Shown here in pieces: positions 1-8,144 of a stretch of DNA of 22,927 bases. The stretch covers positions 1 through 22,927 of the forward strand of contig WGCB01000738.1 of the NCBI GenBank assembly GCA_015494005.1, given 5' to 3'. This DNA is from Caldilineaceae bacterium (lineage in GTDB: Bacteria; Chloroflexota; Anaerolineae; Caldilineales; Caldilineaceae). The stretch's first letter is position 1. Each line of letters starts with the position of its first letter. The position numbers and the translations under genes were made by a program. The notes beneath the pieces are model-generated. The model was not told the DNA's origin, did no database searches, and worked only from the letters and a program-made list of their open reading frames with translations.

Positions 1-1
1 A

Positions 2-232
2 GCCTCTCACCTGCGCGATCCGGACCGCATCGACCGGTTGGTCCTGGCCGTGGCGTTGACCTTCCTCTGGCTCATCGCCTTAGGCAGCGTGGTGGTCAAA
101 CGGGGGCAACGCCACCTGGTGGACCATCGGAGTCGACGGGATAAAAGCTATTTCCGCATCGGTTGGGACTGGACCCTGCGCTGCCTGCGTTTGGATGAAT
201 CCGTTTCCTTCCGTCTTATACCCTACCCGTAG
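2..232 (+). CDS. IS4-type transposase, C-terminal fragment (cut by window edge)
   Basis: The reading frame is open from base 2 and ends at a stop at 230-232, so only about the last 76 residues are present. The visible protein has a hydrophobic stretch (VALTFLWLIALGSVVVKRG) followed by a basic segment (DHRSRRDKSYFRIGWDW) and a short tail ending in PYP. This arrangement is typical of the C-terminus of DDE transposases of the IS4 type found in many copies in Chloroflexota genomes. The DDE catalytic residues lie off the window, so activity cannot be judged. An internal ATG at 38 is not a real start. I could not identify the terminal inverted repeat of the element after the stop. The gene probably marks a repeat-induced contig break. 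Confidence 0.75.
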   Translation, partial: ASHLRDPDRIDRLVLAVALTFLWLIALGSVVVKRGQRHLVDHRSRRDKSYFRIGWDWTLRCLRLDESVSFRLIPYP

Positions 233-257
233 CTCAAAGTGATGTGTAGCTAGACTA

Positions 258-293
258 CCAACTTCTATCTTCTAACTTCCAACTTCTATCTTC
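258..293. repeat. Short pyrimidine-rich direct repeat
   Basis: The 15-mer ccaacttctatcttc occurs exactly twice, at 258-272 and 279-293, between the transposase stop and the aldolase ribosome binding site. It could be the remnant of an insertion-sequence boundary or a short tandem repeat; no function is visible. Confidence 0.6.
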
Positions 294-322
294 CTGGCTA
301 AATACCAAAAGGAGGCAACACA

Positions 323-1129
323 ATGGACTGGGGCATGCAAAATCGACTGTCGCGTATCATCCGGCCGGACGGGCGCACCCTCATGCTGGCCGTGGACCAC
401 GGCTACTTCATGGGGCCCACCACCGGCCTAGAGGACCTGGGGGCCACGGTGCGGCCCCTCCTCCCCTACGGGGACAGCCTGATGCTCACCCGAGGCGCCC
501 TGCGCTACTACATCTCCCCCCAGATCGACACCCCCATCATCCTGCGGGTCTCCGGCGGCACCAGCATCCTGAGCAAGGAGCTGCTCCACGAGGGGATCAC
601 CGTCTCCATGGAGGACGCCATCCGCCTGAACGTGGCCGCGGTGGCTTTCTCCATCATGGTGGGCGCGGACTTTGAGCGGGACACCCTGCTGGGCTTCACC
701 CAGGTGGTGGACGAGGCCGAACGCTACGGCATCCCTACCCTGGCCGTCACCGCGGTGGGCAAGGCCCTGACCCGGGACGCCAAGTACCTGAGCCTGGCCA
801 CCCGCATCGCCGGGGAGCTGGGCGCCCGCATCGTCAAGACCTACTACTGCGAGAACTTCGAGCGGGTAGCCAGCACGTCGCCTGTGCCGGTGGTCATCGC
901 CGGGGGCAAGAAGGTGCCGGAGAAGGACGCCCTCCAGGTGGCCTACAACGCCATCCAGGCCGGGGCATCTGGGGTAGACATGGGGCGCAACATCTTCCAG
1001 TCCGAGGATCCCGTGGCCATGATCCGGGCGGTGCGGGGCATCGTCCACGACAACCTGACCGCGAGCGAGGCCTACGAGATGTTCCAGGATCTGAAGGCCC
1101 AGAACGCGGCCCAGGCCGTCCCCGCCTGA
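323..1129 (+). CDS. lsrF: LsrF-like class I aldolase / 3-hydroxy-5-phosphonooxypentane-2,4-dione thiolase
   Basis: A 268-residue TIM-barrel aldolase of the DeoC/LacD/FbaB superfamily. The N-terminal motif [15 protein letters not shown] (residues 23-37) closely matches LsrF, the thiolase that ends autoinducer-2 breakdown by cleaving the phosphorylated dione. The Schiff-base lysine is most likely K172 in RIVKTYY, with the phosphate-binding AGGKK at 193-197 and a second glycine-rich loop near 214-221. The start has a strong ribosome binding site (aaggagg, 7 bases before the ATG). No lsrK, lsrG or Lsr transporter genes are in the window, so a role in AI-2 catabolism is not supported by context. 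A broader sugar-phosphate aldolase role, perhaps linked to the dehydrogenase downstream, is equally possible. Family assignment is firm; exact substrate is not. Confidence 0.85.
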   Translation: MDWGMQNRLSRIIRPDGRTLMLAVDHGYFMGPTTGLEDLGATVRPLLPYGDSLMLTRGALRYYISPQIDTPIILRVSGGTSILSKELLHEGITVSMEDAIRLNVAAVAFSIMVGADFERDTLLGFTQVVDEAERYGIPTLAVTAVGKALTRDAKYLSLATRIAGELGARIVKTYYCENFERVASTSPVPVVIAGGKKVPEKDALQVAYNAIQAGASGVDMGRNIFQSEDPVAMIRAVRGIVHDNLTASEAYEMFQDLKAQNAAQAVPA

Positions 1130-1184
1130 GCCAGGCAGCCCAGCCGGGCCCCTCGGCCCTGAGCACGCTGTACACACCAACCGG

Positions 1185-1237
1185 AAGCGACCACGCACCG
1201 CCCTCTTGGACGGGGGGGCCGGAACGTGGTCGCTTTT
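1185..1237 (+). terminator. Hairpin plus T-run between lsrF and the alcohol dehydrogenase
   Basis: A perfect 11-bp stem (aagcgaccacg at 1185-1195 with cgtggtcgctt at 1225-1235) encloses a GC-rich loop that can pair further, and ends in TTTT at 1234-1237. It looks like an intrinsic terminator for lsrF. Only 26 bases separate the T-run from the next start codon, which leaves no room for a separate promoter, so it could act as an attenuator or partial terminator within a two-gene transcript. Confidence 0.6.
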
Positions 1238-1263
1238 CCGAGCCCATTCCCGGAGGGAAAACC

Positions 1264-2286
1264 ATGCGGGTTGCCATGTACTACAACAACAACGATGTCC
1301 GCCTGGAGGAGTTGCCCAAACCCACCATCGGGCCGGGCGAGATGCTCATCCAGGTGATGGCCAGCGGCATCTGCGGCTCGGATGTCATGGAGTGGTATCG
1401 CATCAAGAAGGCGCCCCGGGTGCTGGGGCACGAGGTGACGGGCCAGGTGGTGGAGGTGGGCCCGGGCGTGGACCGCTTCCAGGTGGGGGACCGGGTGGTG
1501 GTGACCCATCACGTGCCCTGCAACACCTGTCACTACTGCCTGAACGGCCACCACACCCTCTGCGACACCCTGCACAGCACCAACTTCGATCCCGGCGGCT
1601 TCGCGGAGTTCCTGCGCATCCCCGCCATCAACGTGGACCGGGGCACCTTCAAGCTGCCGGACGAGGTCTCCTACGAGGTGGGCAGCTTCGTGGAGCCCCT
1701 GGGCTGCGCGGTGCGGGGGCAGCGGGTGGCGAAGATGGCCCCAGGCCAGAGCGTGCTGGTCCTGGGCAGCGGCCTCTCCGGCCTGCTCCACATCCTCCTG
1801 GCCCGGGCCCAGGGAGCCGGCCGCATCATGGCCACGGACATCACCGACTACCGGATGCAGGCCGCGGCCCGCTTCGGCGCGGACCACGTGACCGACGCCC
1901 GTGGCGACGTCCCGGGCTGGGTGCGGGAGGTCAACGGCCGGGGCGCGGACCTGGTCATCGTCTGCACGGCGGCCCCTGCCGCCTTCGACCAGGCCCTGGC
2001 CGCAGCGGACCGGGGCGGCACGGTCCTCCTCTACGCCCTGCACAGCCCGGACGTGAACTTCCAGTTCAACCCTCGGGCCTTCATGCTCAACGGCACCACC
2101 CTGGTCTCCAGCTACGCGGCCGCCCCCCGGGACCTGGAGCTGGCCCTGGAGTTGCTTCGCTCTCGCCGGGTGGAGGTGGAGGATCTCATCACCCACCGCC
2201 TGCCCCTGGAGAGGACCCAGGAGGGCTTCCAGATGGTGGCCCAGGCCGGCGAGTCCTTGAAGGTGATCATCGATCCCACTCGTTGA
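1264..2286 (+). CDS. Zinc-dependent medium-chain alcohol dehydrogenase
   Basis: A 340-residue MDR-superfamily dehydrogenase of the sorbitol/threonine dehydrogenase type. Catalytic zinc ligands are seen as C37 (GICGSD), H56-E57 (LGHEVTG) and E144 (FVEPLGC). The structural zinc site is complete with C86, C89, C92 and C100. The Rossmann loop GSGLSG (168-173) is followed by D192 in ATDITD, which favours NAD over NADP. The ATG follows cggaggg. It probably oxidises a secondary alcohol or polyol, but the substrate cannot be read from sequence. It lies 134 bases after the LsrF-like gene with a terminator-like hairpin between them, so partial co-transcription is possible. A 10-bp stem with one mismatch follows the stop at 2295-2318, without a T-run. 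Confidence 0.88.
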   Translation: MRVAMYYNNNDVRLEELPKPTIGPGEMLIQVMASGICGSDVMEWYRIKKAPRVLGHEVTGQVVEVGPGVDRFQVGDRVVVTHHVPCNTCHYCLNGHHTLCDTLHSTNFDPGGFAEFLRIPAINVDRGTFKLPDEVSYEVGSFVEPLGCAVRGQRVAKMAPGQSVLVLGSGLSGLLHILLARAQGAGRIMATDITDYRMQAAARFGADHVTDARGDVPGWVREVNGRGADLVIVCTAAPAAFDQALAAADRGGTVLLYALHSPDVNFQFNPRAFMLNGTTLVSSYAAAPRDLELALELLRSRRVEVEDLITHRLPLERTQEGFQMVAQAGESLKVIIDPTR

Positions 2287-2373
2287 TCCGGCCAGGCCGG
2301 GTCCAGGCGGACCGGGCCAGAACGCCCTGCACCTGGGCCTGGATCCTGAAGGCCGCCTAGCGCCCACCAGAGT

Positions 2374-2402
2374 TTGCTCCGGGGGAAAACAGAGGCTACA
2401 AT
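2374..2402 (+). promoter_or_regulatory. Predicted sigma-70-type promoter of xpt
   Basis: TTGCTC (2374-2379), a 17-base spacer and TACAAT (2397-2402). Transcription would begin near 2409, just before the leader hairpin, about 80 bases ahead of the xpt start codon. Confidence 0.55.
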
Positions 2403-2412
2403 GTCGGGCCAA

Positions 2413-2454
2413 GGGCACCAGGACGCTGGCAGTGATTTGCCCGTCCTGGTGCCC
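2413..2454 (+). promoter_or_regulatory. Large perfect hairpin in the xpt leader
   Basis: A perfect 13-bp inverted repeat, gggcaccaggacg (2413-2425) and cgtcctggtgccc (2442-2454), with a smaller ggca/tgcc stem inside the 16-base loop. It would begin a few bases after the predicted transcription start and ends 35 bases before the start codon. No T-run follows, so it is not a terminator. It could be an mRNA-stabilising 5' stem, a regulatory RNA element or a repressor site. Confidence 0.6.
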
Positions 2455-2489
2455 GAACCGATTGGAGTGCAGGAGCGAGAGGAGGCACA

Positions 2490-3095
2490 GTGAAAGCACT
2501 CGTGGAGCGGATCCGCCGGGAGGGGCGCAACCTGGGCCGGGGCATCCTCAAGGTGGACGGATTCATCAACCATCAGCTGGACCCGGCCCTGACCATGGCC
2601 ATGGGCCAGGAGTTCGCCCGACGCTTCGAGCAGGAAGGCGTCCAGGACATCACCAAGATCGTCACTGCGGAGGTGAGCGGCATCGCGCCGGCCCTGGCCA
2701 CGGGACAAGCCCTGGGCGTGCCCGTGGTCTACGCCCGCAAGCACCGGCCCATCACCATGCCCGACGGCTTCTACGTCTCCGAGGCGCCCAGCCACACCAA
2801 GGGGGGTACGGTCCGGCTCATGATCTCCCCGGAGTACCTCCACCCCACGGACCGAGTGCTCCTCATCGACGACTTCCTGGCCACGGGCAAGACCATCCGG
2901 GCCCTGGCCGACGTCATCGCCCAGTGCGGGGCCACTCTCTGCGGCATCGGCTGTCTGGTGGAGAAGTCCTTCGAGGCGGGGCGGGCGCTCCTGGCGGACC
3001 TGGACGTGCCCATCGTCACCCTGGCCGTCATCGAGAGCATGGAGGGAGAGAGCATCCAGGTGCGGGAGCCGGAGGCCCAGCTCTCCGCCAGCTGA
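2490..3095 (+). CDS. xpt: Xanthine phosphoribosyltransferase
   Basis: A 201-residue purine-salvage enzyme that converts xanthine and PRPP to XMP in the cytoplasm. It has the usual Xpt length and the family's N-terminal segment with VDGFINHQLDP (22-32), the KHRPITMPDGFY region (84-95), and the PRPP-binding loop VLLIDDFLATGKT (123-135). The start is GTG at 2490, directly after a good ribosome binding site (gaggaggc). The gene has its own predicted promoter, a leader hairpin and a terminator, so it appears to be a single-gene transcript. I looked for the guanine riboswitch known from Bacillus xpt and did not find its conserved core. The xanthine-dehydrogenase-family genes later in the window may act on the same class of base. 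Confidence 0.92.
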   Translation: MKALVERIRREGRNLGRGILKVDGFINHQLDPALTMAMGQEFARRFEQEGVQDITKIVTAEVSGIAPALATGQALGVPVVYARKHRPITMPDGFYVSEAPSHTKGGTVRLMISPEYLHPTDRVLLIDDFLATGKTIRALADVIAQCGATLCGIGCLVEKSFEAGRALLADLDVPIVTLAVIESMEGESIQVREPEAQLSAS

Positions 3096-3139
3096 GCAGT
3101 CCTCATCGAAACATCATCGAAACCTTCCCCGAGACGCGC

Positions 3140-3177
3140 CGAGGGGGTCGGATCCGCGGATCCGGCCCCCTCGTTTT
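3140..3177 (+). terminator. Intrinsic terminator of xpt
   Basis: Sixteen-bp stem (3140-3155 with 3158-3173, one G-T pair) containing the palindrome ggatccgcggatcc, followed by TTTT at 3174-3177. It lies between the convergent xpt and amidase genes. The opposite strand lacks a T-run, so it serves the + strand. Confidence 0.85.
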
Positions 3178-3212
3178 CGTTGCCTGGGGATGGGCCCTCG
3201 CCCACCGCCGCC

Positions 3213-4010
3213 TCAGTAGAGCTCCGGCCGCCGATCCTGGAAGATGGGGATGTGCTCCCGCACCGCCTCCACGTCGGCCAGGTCCACGGTGACCGTGAGG
3301 ATGGCCTCCGTTTCGCCCCCCTCGATGAGCCGCTCCCCGCTGGGGCCGATCACCGCGGAGGAGCCAAAGAAATGGGCGTCTCCGCTCTTCCCCACCCGGT
3401 TGCAGGCAGCCACAAAGCACTGGTTCTCGATGGCCCGGGCCCGGAGCAGGGTGCGCCAGTGCATCCGCCGAGGATAGGGCCACTCCGCGGGGAGGATGAC
3501 GAGGCGGGCCCCCTCCAGCGCATATTTGCGGAAGATCTCCGGGAAGCGCAGGTCGTAGCAGATGGCCAGGCCCGTGGGACCCCAGGGCAGCTCCAGGAGG
3601 GTGGTCTTCTCTCCGGGAGTCAGGTGGCGGTGCTCCTCCATGAGGCGGAAGAGGTGGATCTTGCTGTAGGAGCCCACCAGGAAGCCGTCCGGGTTGTAGA
3701 CGGGCATGGTGTTGTAGATGCGGCCGTTGCGGTGCTCCAGCAAGGAGCCGGTGAGCCAGACGCCGTGGACCAGGGCCAGGCGGGAGAAACGCTCGAACCA
3801 GTCGGGCAGCTCCGGGGACGGGGCCAGGGGCGAGGCCAGCTCCTGGGCCCGCTCCAGGTCGTAGGCGGTGCTCCACAGCTCCGGCAGCACCACCAGATCG
3901 CTGCCCCGCCGGGCTGCCTCCGCGATGAACTCCTCGGCCCGGCGGAAGTTCTCCTCGGGATCGCCCAGGGCGATGTCCATCTGCACCAGGGAGATGGTCA
4001 GCTTCGACAT
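3213..4010 (-). CDS. Nitrilase-superfamily carbon-nitrogen hydrolase (omega-amidase-like)
   Basis: A 265-residue single-domain CN hydrolase with the full catalytic set: E44 (VLPELW), K117 (YSKIHLF) and C151 (ICYDLRFPE). The DLRFPE signature and short length resemble the omega-amidase/Nit2 and YafV group, which deaminate 2-oxoglutaramate or related amides. The specific substrate is inferred only. The ATG is preceded by ggagg with 8-base spacing. It is the last gene of a long leftward series and lies 49 bases after the membrane protein gene; it converges with xpt. Confidence 0.85.
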   Translation of the reverse strand: MSKLTISLVQMDIALGDPEENFRRAEEFIAEAARRGSDLVVLPELWSTAYDLERAQELASPLAPSPELPDWFERFSRLALVHGVWLTGSLLEHRNGRIYNTMPVYNPDGFLVGSYSKIHLFRLMEEHRHLTPGEKTTLLELPWGPTGLAICYDLRFPEIFRKYALEGARLVILPAEWPYPRRMHWRTLLRARAIENQCFVAACNRVGKSGDAHFFGSSAVIGPSGERLIEGGETEAILTVTVDLADVEAVREHIPIFQDRRPELY

Positions 4011-4059
4011 GATGGCGGCCTCCGTTTCGCTGGATGACTGTGGCTTGGCTGTGCCGGGT

Positions 4060-4902
4060 TCACGGCTCGGGCTGGGTTTTCTGCTCCGTCAGCTCCTGGA
4101 CGCTGGCGCCGGGGGCCGGTCCCGCGTACTGGCCCAGGCGGCTGCGGGGTGTTTTGGCCGCCCCTGACTGGCCGGAGCGTCCCAGGCGCCGGGTCAGGTT
4201 GGGCGCGGCCTGCATGGGCAGCTTGCGCCGAGGCTTGGCCCGGACAGCTCGCCATCCCAGGAGCAGGCCCAGGAGGATGAGGAGCACGGGCCACCACTTC
4301 AGCAGGGCGTTGCCCTGGTAGCCCACGGTGAAGAGGAGCACCCCGAACACCGCCAGCACCGAGCCGGGGATCAGGGCCCACCAGTGACGGCTGCGGCCGC
4401 CCAGGAGGTAGACCAGGAAGAAGACGCCTCCCATGCCCACGAAGAGGAGCGCGCCCAGGGTCTCTGGCTGCTCCACCACGCTGCTCAGGGCGATGACGCC
4501 CCCCACCACCAGCATGAAGCCGCCGGGGATGATGGCCCACCAGTGCTCCCGTCGGTCCAGGAGGTAGATGTGGGCGAAGGCCAGGGCCTGCCCCACGAAG
4601 AGGAGGGCCGGGGTCAGGCGCTGGTCCAGCCCGGGCAGGGTGGTCAGGTAGGCCATCCCGGCCAGGGCCAGGAGAGTCCAAGCGGGGATCAGGCGCCACC
4701 AGTTCTGCCGGGCGGAGAGGTAGCTCCCGAAAAAACCGACCCCGGCCGCAGCCAGGAGGCCGGCCAGCACGTACTGGACCGTGGGCTCGTAGGCGGCGAA
4801 GAGGTCCAGGTTGAAAAGCAGGAGGAAGAGCCCCGCCAGCACCAGAGTCACCGCCCAGGCCAGATTGTTCATCCGATTGTCTTTGAAAGCCTGTCGGGCC
4901 AT
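4060..4902 (-). CDS. Multi-pass membrane protein with WW-x-x-IP repeats
   Basis: A 280-residue hydrophobic protein with about eight predicted membrane helices (roughly 13-31, 41-60, 70-88, 98-115, 121-140, 147-167, 174-193, 202-218) and a basic, disordered C-terminal tail of about 60 residues. Helices are preceded by a recurring motif: NWWRLIPAW, HWWAIIPGG, HWWALIPGS and KWWPVLLIL. This suggests internal duplication of two-helix units, like the short DUF5668-type membrane modules. No enzyme motif is seen, and the function is unknown. I chose ATG 4902, 9 bases after the DUF2442 stop, with ggggag upstream; a GTG at 4941 would add 13 residues and overlap the upstream gene. Confidence 0.7.
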   Translation of the reverse strand: MARQAFKDNRMNNLAWAVTLVLAGLFLLLFNLDLFAAYEPTVQYVLAGLLAAAGVGFFGSYLSARQNWWRLIPAWTLLALAGMAYLTTLPGLDQRLTPALLFVGQALAFAHIYLLDRREHWWAIIPGGFMLVVGGVIALSSVVEQPETLGALLFVGMGGVFFLVYLLGGRSRHWWALIPGSVLAVFGVLLFTVGYQGNALLKWWPVLLILLGLLLGWRAVRAKPRRKLPMQAAPNLTRRLGRSGQSGAAKTPRSRLGQYAGPAPGASVQELTEQKTQPEP

Positions 4903-4910
4903 GGTGGGGC

Positions 4911-5210
4911 TCAGCTCCCCTTTTGACGGTTCCGCAGCCACTTCTGCAGGGACCGAGGGCTCTCCCGGGACGGAATGCCCGCCAGCAGATGCATCACTTC
5001 GATGTCTTCATCCAGATCGGGCCAGTGGATGCCTTCACCGTCTCCGATCAAACGCCAGTGGCTGCGTTCCTCCGGTGTGCCATGCAACAGCCGGGGAAAC
5101 CAAGCCAAAGGAATGCTCAAAGTGCGCCCATCTTCTAATTCCACGATCAATTCTTCATCGGTTACTCGAACCCCTTGGGCCCGTGCTCGTTCAATCACCA
5201 AAGTATTCAT
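4911..5210 (-). CDS. DUF2442 domain protein
   Basis: A 99-residue protein whose central part (VTDEELIVELEDGRTLSIPLAWFPRL in overlapping pieces, about residues 16-42) and the later WRLIGDGEGIHWPDLDEDIEV region fit the DUF2442 family. Its start at 5210 overlaps the DUF4160 stop by 20 bases, so the two are translationally coupled. DUF4160 and DUF2442 genes are often found as a pair in scattered genomes and have been suspected of being a toxin-antitoxin-like module; that role is not shown by the sequence. Local base composition is much less GC-rich than in neighbours (27 of 60 at 5101-5160), which suggests acquisition by transfer. Confidence 0.8.
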   Translation of the reverse strand: MNTLVIERARAQGVRVTDEELIVELEDGRTLSIPLAWFPRLLHGTPEERSHWRLIGDGEGIHWPDLDEDIEVMHLLAGIPSRESPRSLQKWLRNRQKGS

Positions 5211-5427
5211 CCCACGCCTCCAGGAATGCTGCTTCGTGCTCTTCCACGAGCCGTTGAATCCGGCGAATCTCGTGTGCCTTGAACCGTCCACTTGACTGTA
5301 GACGCACAGGACTGAGCCAAAATTTCGCCACTTTTCGGCCCTGTTCCACATGGACATGGGGTGGCTCGGATCGGTCGCCAGCATAGAAAAAGAACCGGTA
5401 TTGGCCAATTCGCTGGATGGTCGGCAT
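5191..5427 (-). CDS. DUF4160 domain protein
   Basis: A 78-residue protein with the DUF4160 hallmark FFFYAGDRSEPPHVHVEQG (12-30), including the paired histidines H24 and H26, then KVAKFWLSPV and a helical C-terminus with HEIRRIQRLVEEHE. I chose ATG 5427 because it starts right before the conserved MPTIQRIGQYRF segment; an in-frame TTG at 5451 would add eight unconserved residues. It is the first gene of the pair with DUF2442. The biochemical function is unknown. The lower GC content and placement inside an otherwise metabolic gene run suggest a mobile two-gene insert. Confidence 0.8.
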   Translation of the reverse strand: MPTIQRIGQYRFFFYAGDRSEPPHVHVEQGRKVAKFWLSPVRLQSSGRFKAHEIRRIQRLVEEHEAAFLEAWDEYFGD

Positions 5428-5499
5428 TGATTCACACCACGAGAAGCTCAACCAGCCGACAGAGCAGGCCGGCAGGATCGTTCCTTGCCCGGGCCAAAA

Positions 5500-5862
5500 C
5501 TAGCCCTCGCCCTTCGACTCCCCCTCCTGGGACGGAGACACCGCCTCGTCCCAGCCCCGCTGACGGCCCTCCCGCCAGTAGATCACCACCTGCCAGAGGA
5601 AGACCACTGTCATGATACCCCAGGTGGCCGTTTCCCACCAAGGCGCGGGCCGGTACCCGGTGACGCTGTTCAGGGCCAGCCCCAGGCTGAAGAGGGCCAG
5701 GCTCAGGTTCAGGGGCACGAGCATCCGGGGCCGGTTCCAGGTGTCGTTCCAGCGCCAGCGTCGGGGACGCCGGTACCAGTCCATGTAGCTGAAGGTGGCG
5801 AAGAGCCCGGCCAGGCCCAGGACCCAGAGGGCGTCCACCATCACATCCAGGAAGCGGATCAT
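5500..5862 (-). CDS. Small three-helix membrane protein coupled to the molybdenum hydroxylase
   Basis: A 120-residue protein of unknown function with three predicted membrane segments (about 5-25, 47-68 and 77-96), an aromatic/basic loop between the first two ([18 protein letters not shown]) and a short polar, glycine- and glutamate-rich tail. The ATG at 5862 overlaps the TGA of the molybdopterin subunit in an ATGA junction, so it is translationally coupled to that gene. This makes a membrane link or accessory role for the hydroxylase possible, but I recognise no family and no heme or metal-binding motif. A start at 5889 would add nine residues and overlap more. Confidence 0.65.
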   Translation of the reverse strand: MIRFLDVMVDALWVLGLAGLFATFSYMDWYRRPRRWRWNDTWNRPRMLVPLNLSLALFSLGLALNSVTGYRPAPWWETATWGIMTVVFLWQVVIYWREGRQRGWDEAVSPSQEGESKGEG

Positions 5863-8087
5863 GGCTGCCTCTCGCGCAGGGCCTGCCACACCCGCTCCGG
5901 AGTGATGGGCAGCTCGTCGAACCAGACGCCGATGGCGTCGTGGAGGGCCGCGGCGATGGCCGGCGCAGTGGGGATGAAGGGCATCTCAGCCATGCCCCGG
6001 GCTCCCAGGGGACCCTGGGGATCCGGCAGCTCCAGGATCACCGGCACGATCTCCTCCACCACGTCCGCCACCCCGGGGATCAGGTAGGTGCTCAGCCGCT
6101 GGGTCACCGCCCGGCCGTTCTCCTGGACAAAGTTCTCCAGCAGGGTCCAGCCCACGGACTGGGCCACCGCTCCCTCGATCTGCCCCTCCACCTGCTGGGG
6201 GTTGACCGCCTTGCCCACGTCGTTGACGCTGATCAGCCGCTTCACCAGGACGTGCCCCGTCTCCAGGTCCACCTCCACGTCCGCCACCTGGGCGCAGTAG
6301 CCGTAGGTGATGTTGGGGTCACTGGCCCCGGTCTGGGGATCATAGGGAGTGGTGGGCCGGGGATGGAAGACGAACTCGGCCCGGGCGGGTCGCTCCTCGT
6401 CCTCCCAGGCCTGCAGGGCCCGCTGGGCCGCCCCCAGGATGGCGTTGCCAGCCATGAAGGTCATGCGGCTGGCCGAGCTGCTGCCGCTGGAGCCAGTTAC
6501 ATCCGTGTCCTCCACCCGCAGCTCCACTTTCTCCACGGGCAAACCCAGGGCGTCCGCTGCGAACTGGGCGAAGACGGTATGCGCGCCCTGGCCCACATCC
6601 GCGCCCACACAGCCCACCACGGCCCGCTCCATCTCCGCCTCCCCGTGGATCTCCACCCAGGCATGGCAGTGCTCGGGGAAGCCCAGGCTGAAGCCCACGT
6701 TCTTGAAGCTCAGGGCCAGGCCCCGACCCTGGGCCACCCGCCGCCGGGACGCGTCCAGGGAAGTGCGCAGGGTGACCGGGGGCTCCGGCGGGCTCTCGGC
6801 CGCGCGGCGAGCCGCCTCCTCCAGGACGTCCAGGGCGGTGCAGCCGGCGGGGACAACGCTGCCCGTGGCCAGGATGGAGCCCTCCCGCAGGGCGTTGCGG
6901 CGGCGGATCTCCACCGGATCCATGCCCAGGGCGGCAGCCAGCTTGTTCACCTGGCCTTCCGCGGCGAAGTGGCCCTGGGGCGCGCCGAACCCCCGGAAGG
7001 CGCCGCTGGGGCAGTTGTTGGTGTAGACGGTGCGGGCGTCCACATGCACGTTGGGGATCTCGTAGGGGCCCAGGCACATGAGGGTGGCGTTGCCCAGGAC
7101 CTTGGTGCTGGTGTAAGCGTAGGCCCCCGCGTCGCTGGTCACGTCCATCTGCGCGGCGACGATCTTGCCCTCCCGGGTGGCGCCCCACTTGGCCTTGATG
7201 ACGAAGGGATGCCGCTTGTGGTGGCCGATGATGGACTCCTCCCGGCTCCAGACGGTCTTCACCGGGCGGCCCGTCTTCCAGGCGGCCAGGGCCAGGACGA
7301 TCTGCACGGACATGTCCTCTCGGCCGCCGAAAGCCCCGCCGATGGCCGGGTAGCGGACCACGATCTGCTCCTCGGGCAGGCCCAGGGCGTGGGCGATCTG
7401 GGCCCGGTCCTCGTGCATCCACTGGCCAGCCACGATCACCTCGATGCGCCCATCCTCCCGGACATAGGCCAGGCCAGCCTCGGGCTGCAGGTAGGCGTGC
7501 TCCGCGGCCTGGGTGCGGTACTCCGCCTCCACGATCACGTCCGCCTGGGCGAAGGCCGCCTCCACGTCCCCCCGGCGCAGGCGATAGGCCAGGAGCAGGT
7601 TGGAGCGGCGGTCCCGCTGGCCGTAGGGGAAGGGGAACTCCTCCGGATGGAGGAGGGGCGCGTCGGGCTCCAGGGCCTGGAAGGGATCCGTGACGACGGG
7701 CAGCTCCTCGTACTCCATCGCCACCAGCTTGGCCGCGGCCTCGGCCTGGGCCTGGGTCTCGGCCACCACCAGGGCCACGTGATCCCCCTCCCAGCGCACG
7801 ATCTGGGCCTGGGGCGTGCTGCCCGGGCCGCAGAGCACCGGCTGGTCGGGCATGATGAGGCCGTACTCGTTCACCGGCACGTCCGCCGCGGTGAAGACGG
7901 CGATGACCCCGGGTGCAGCCTGGGCCCGGCTCACGTCCAGCCGGGTGATGCGGGCATGGGGCACCCCGGCGAAAACGATCTTCATCCAGGCCTGGCCGGG
8001 GAGGTCGATGTCCCCGGGATAGGGGGCCAGGCCGGTCACCTTGTCCACCGCATCCACTCGAGGGATGCTGCTTCCCACTGCTCTCAT
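5859..8087 (-). CDS. Xanthine dehydrogenase family molybdopterin-binding subunit
   Basis: A 742-residue large subunit of a molybdenum hydroxylase. The a/b-hammerhead domain (about 10-130) is followed by the cofactor-binding domains. Key motifs: [10 protein letters not shown] with E257, [14 protein letters not shown] with R365, [10 protein letters not shown] around Q500, [11 protein letters not shown] at 531-541, and GARGMAEMP with the catalytic glutamate E701. E257 and R365 correspond to E802 and R880 of bovine xanthine dehydrogenase, the pair that binds purines and is altered in aldehyde oxidases. A purine or related N-heterocycle is therefore the best guess, but not proven. It pairs with the FAD/2Fe-2S gene 57 bases upstream and overlaps the small membrane protein gene downstream. 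The ATG at 8087 has gggag upstream. Confidence 0.92.
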   Translation of the reverse strand: MRAVGSSIPRVDAVDKVTGLAPYPGDIDLPGQAWMKIVFAGVPHARITRLDVSRAQAAPGVIAVFTAADVPVNEYGLIMPDQPVLCGPGSTPQAQIVRWEGDHVALVVAETQAQAEAAAKLVAMEYEELPVVTDPFQALEPDAPLLHPEEFPFPYGQRDRRSNLLLAYRLRRGDVEAAFAQADVIVEAEYRTQAAEHAYLQPEAGLAYVREDGRIEVIVAGQWMHEDRAQIAHALGLPEEQIVVRYPAIGGAFGGREDMSVQIVLALAAWKTGRPVKTVWSREESIIGHHKRHPFVIKAKWGATREGKIVAAQMDVTSDAGAYAYTSTKVLGNATLMCLGPYEIPNVHVDARTVYTNNCPSGAFRGFGAPQGHFAAEGQVNKLAAALGMDPVEIRRRNALREGSILATGSVVPAGCTALDVLEEAARRAAESPPEPPVTLRTSLDASRRRVAQGRGLALSFKNVGFSLGFPEHCHAWVEIHGEAEMERAVVGCVGADVGQGAHTVFAQFAADALGLPVEKVELRVEDTDVTGSSGSSSASRMTFMAGNAILGAAQRALQAWEDEERPARAEFVFHPRPTTPYDPQTGASDPNITYGYCAQVADVEVDLETGHVLVKRLISVNDVGKAVNPQQVEGQIEGAVAQSVGWTLLENFVQENGRAVTQRLSTYLIPGVADVVEEIVPVILELPDPQGPLGARGMAEMPFIPTAPAIAAALHDAIGVWFDELPITPERVWQALRERQP

Positions 8088-8144
8088 GATCCCACTCCCG
8101 TGAGGCGAGAAAATTCGCTGAAAAGTCGGGCGTTGACGTCCTGT

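Noticed and set aside
1185..1237. T-box leader before the alcohol dehydrogenase (ggaacgtggtcgc)
   Set aside because: The invariant T-box sequence with GGTGGNACCGCG is not present, the leader is too short for a specifier stem, and the gene is not an amino-acid or aminoacyl-tRNA gene.
2295..2318. Hairpin after the alcohol dehydrogenase as an intrinsic terminator
   Set aside because: A 10-bp stem with one mismatch is present but no T-run follows, so termination cannot be supported.
2403..2489. Guanine/xanthine-type purine riboswitch before xpt
   Set aside because: The three-way-junction core sequences of the purine riboswitch are absent; only a simple long hairpin is seen.
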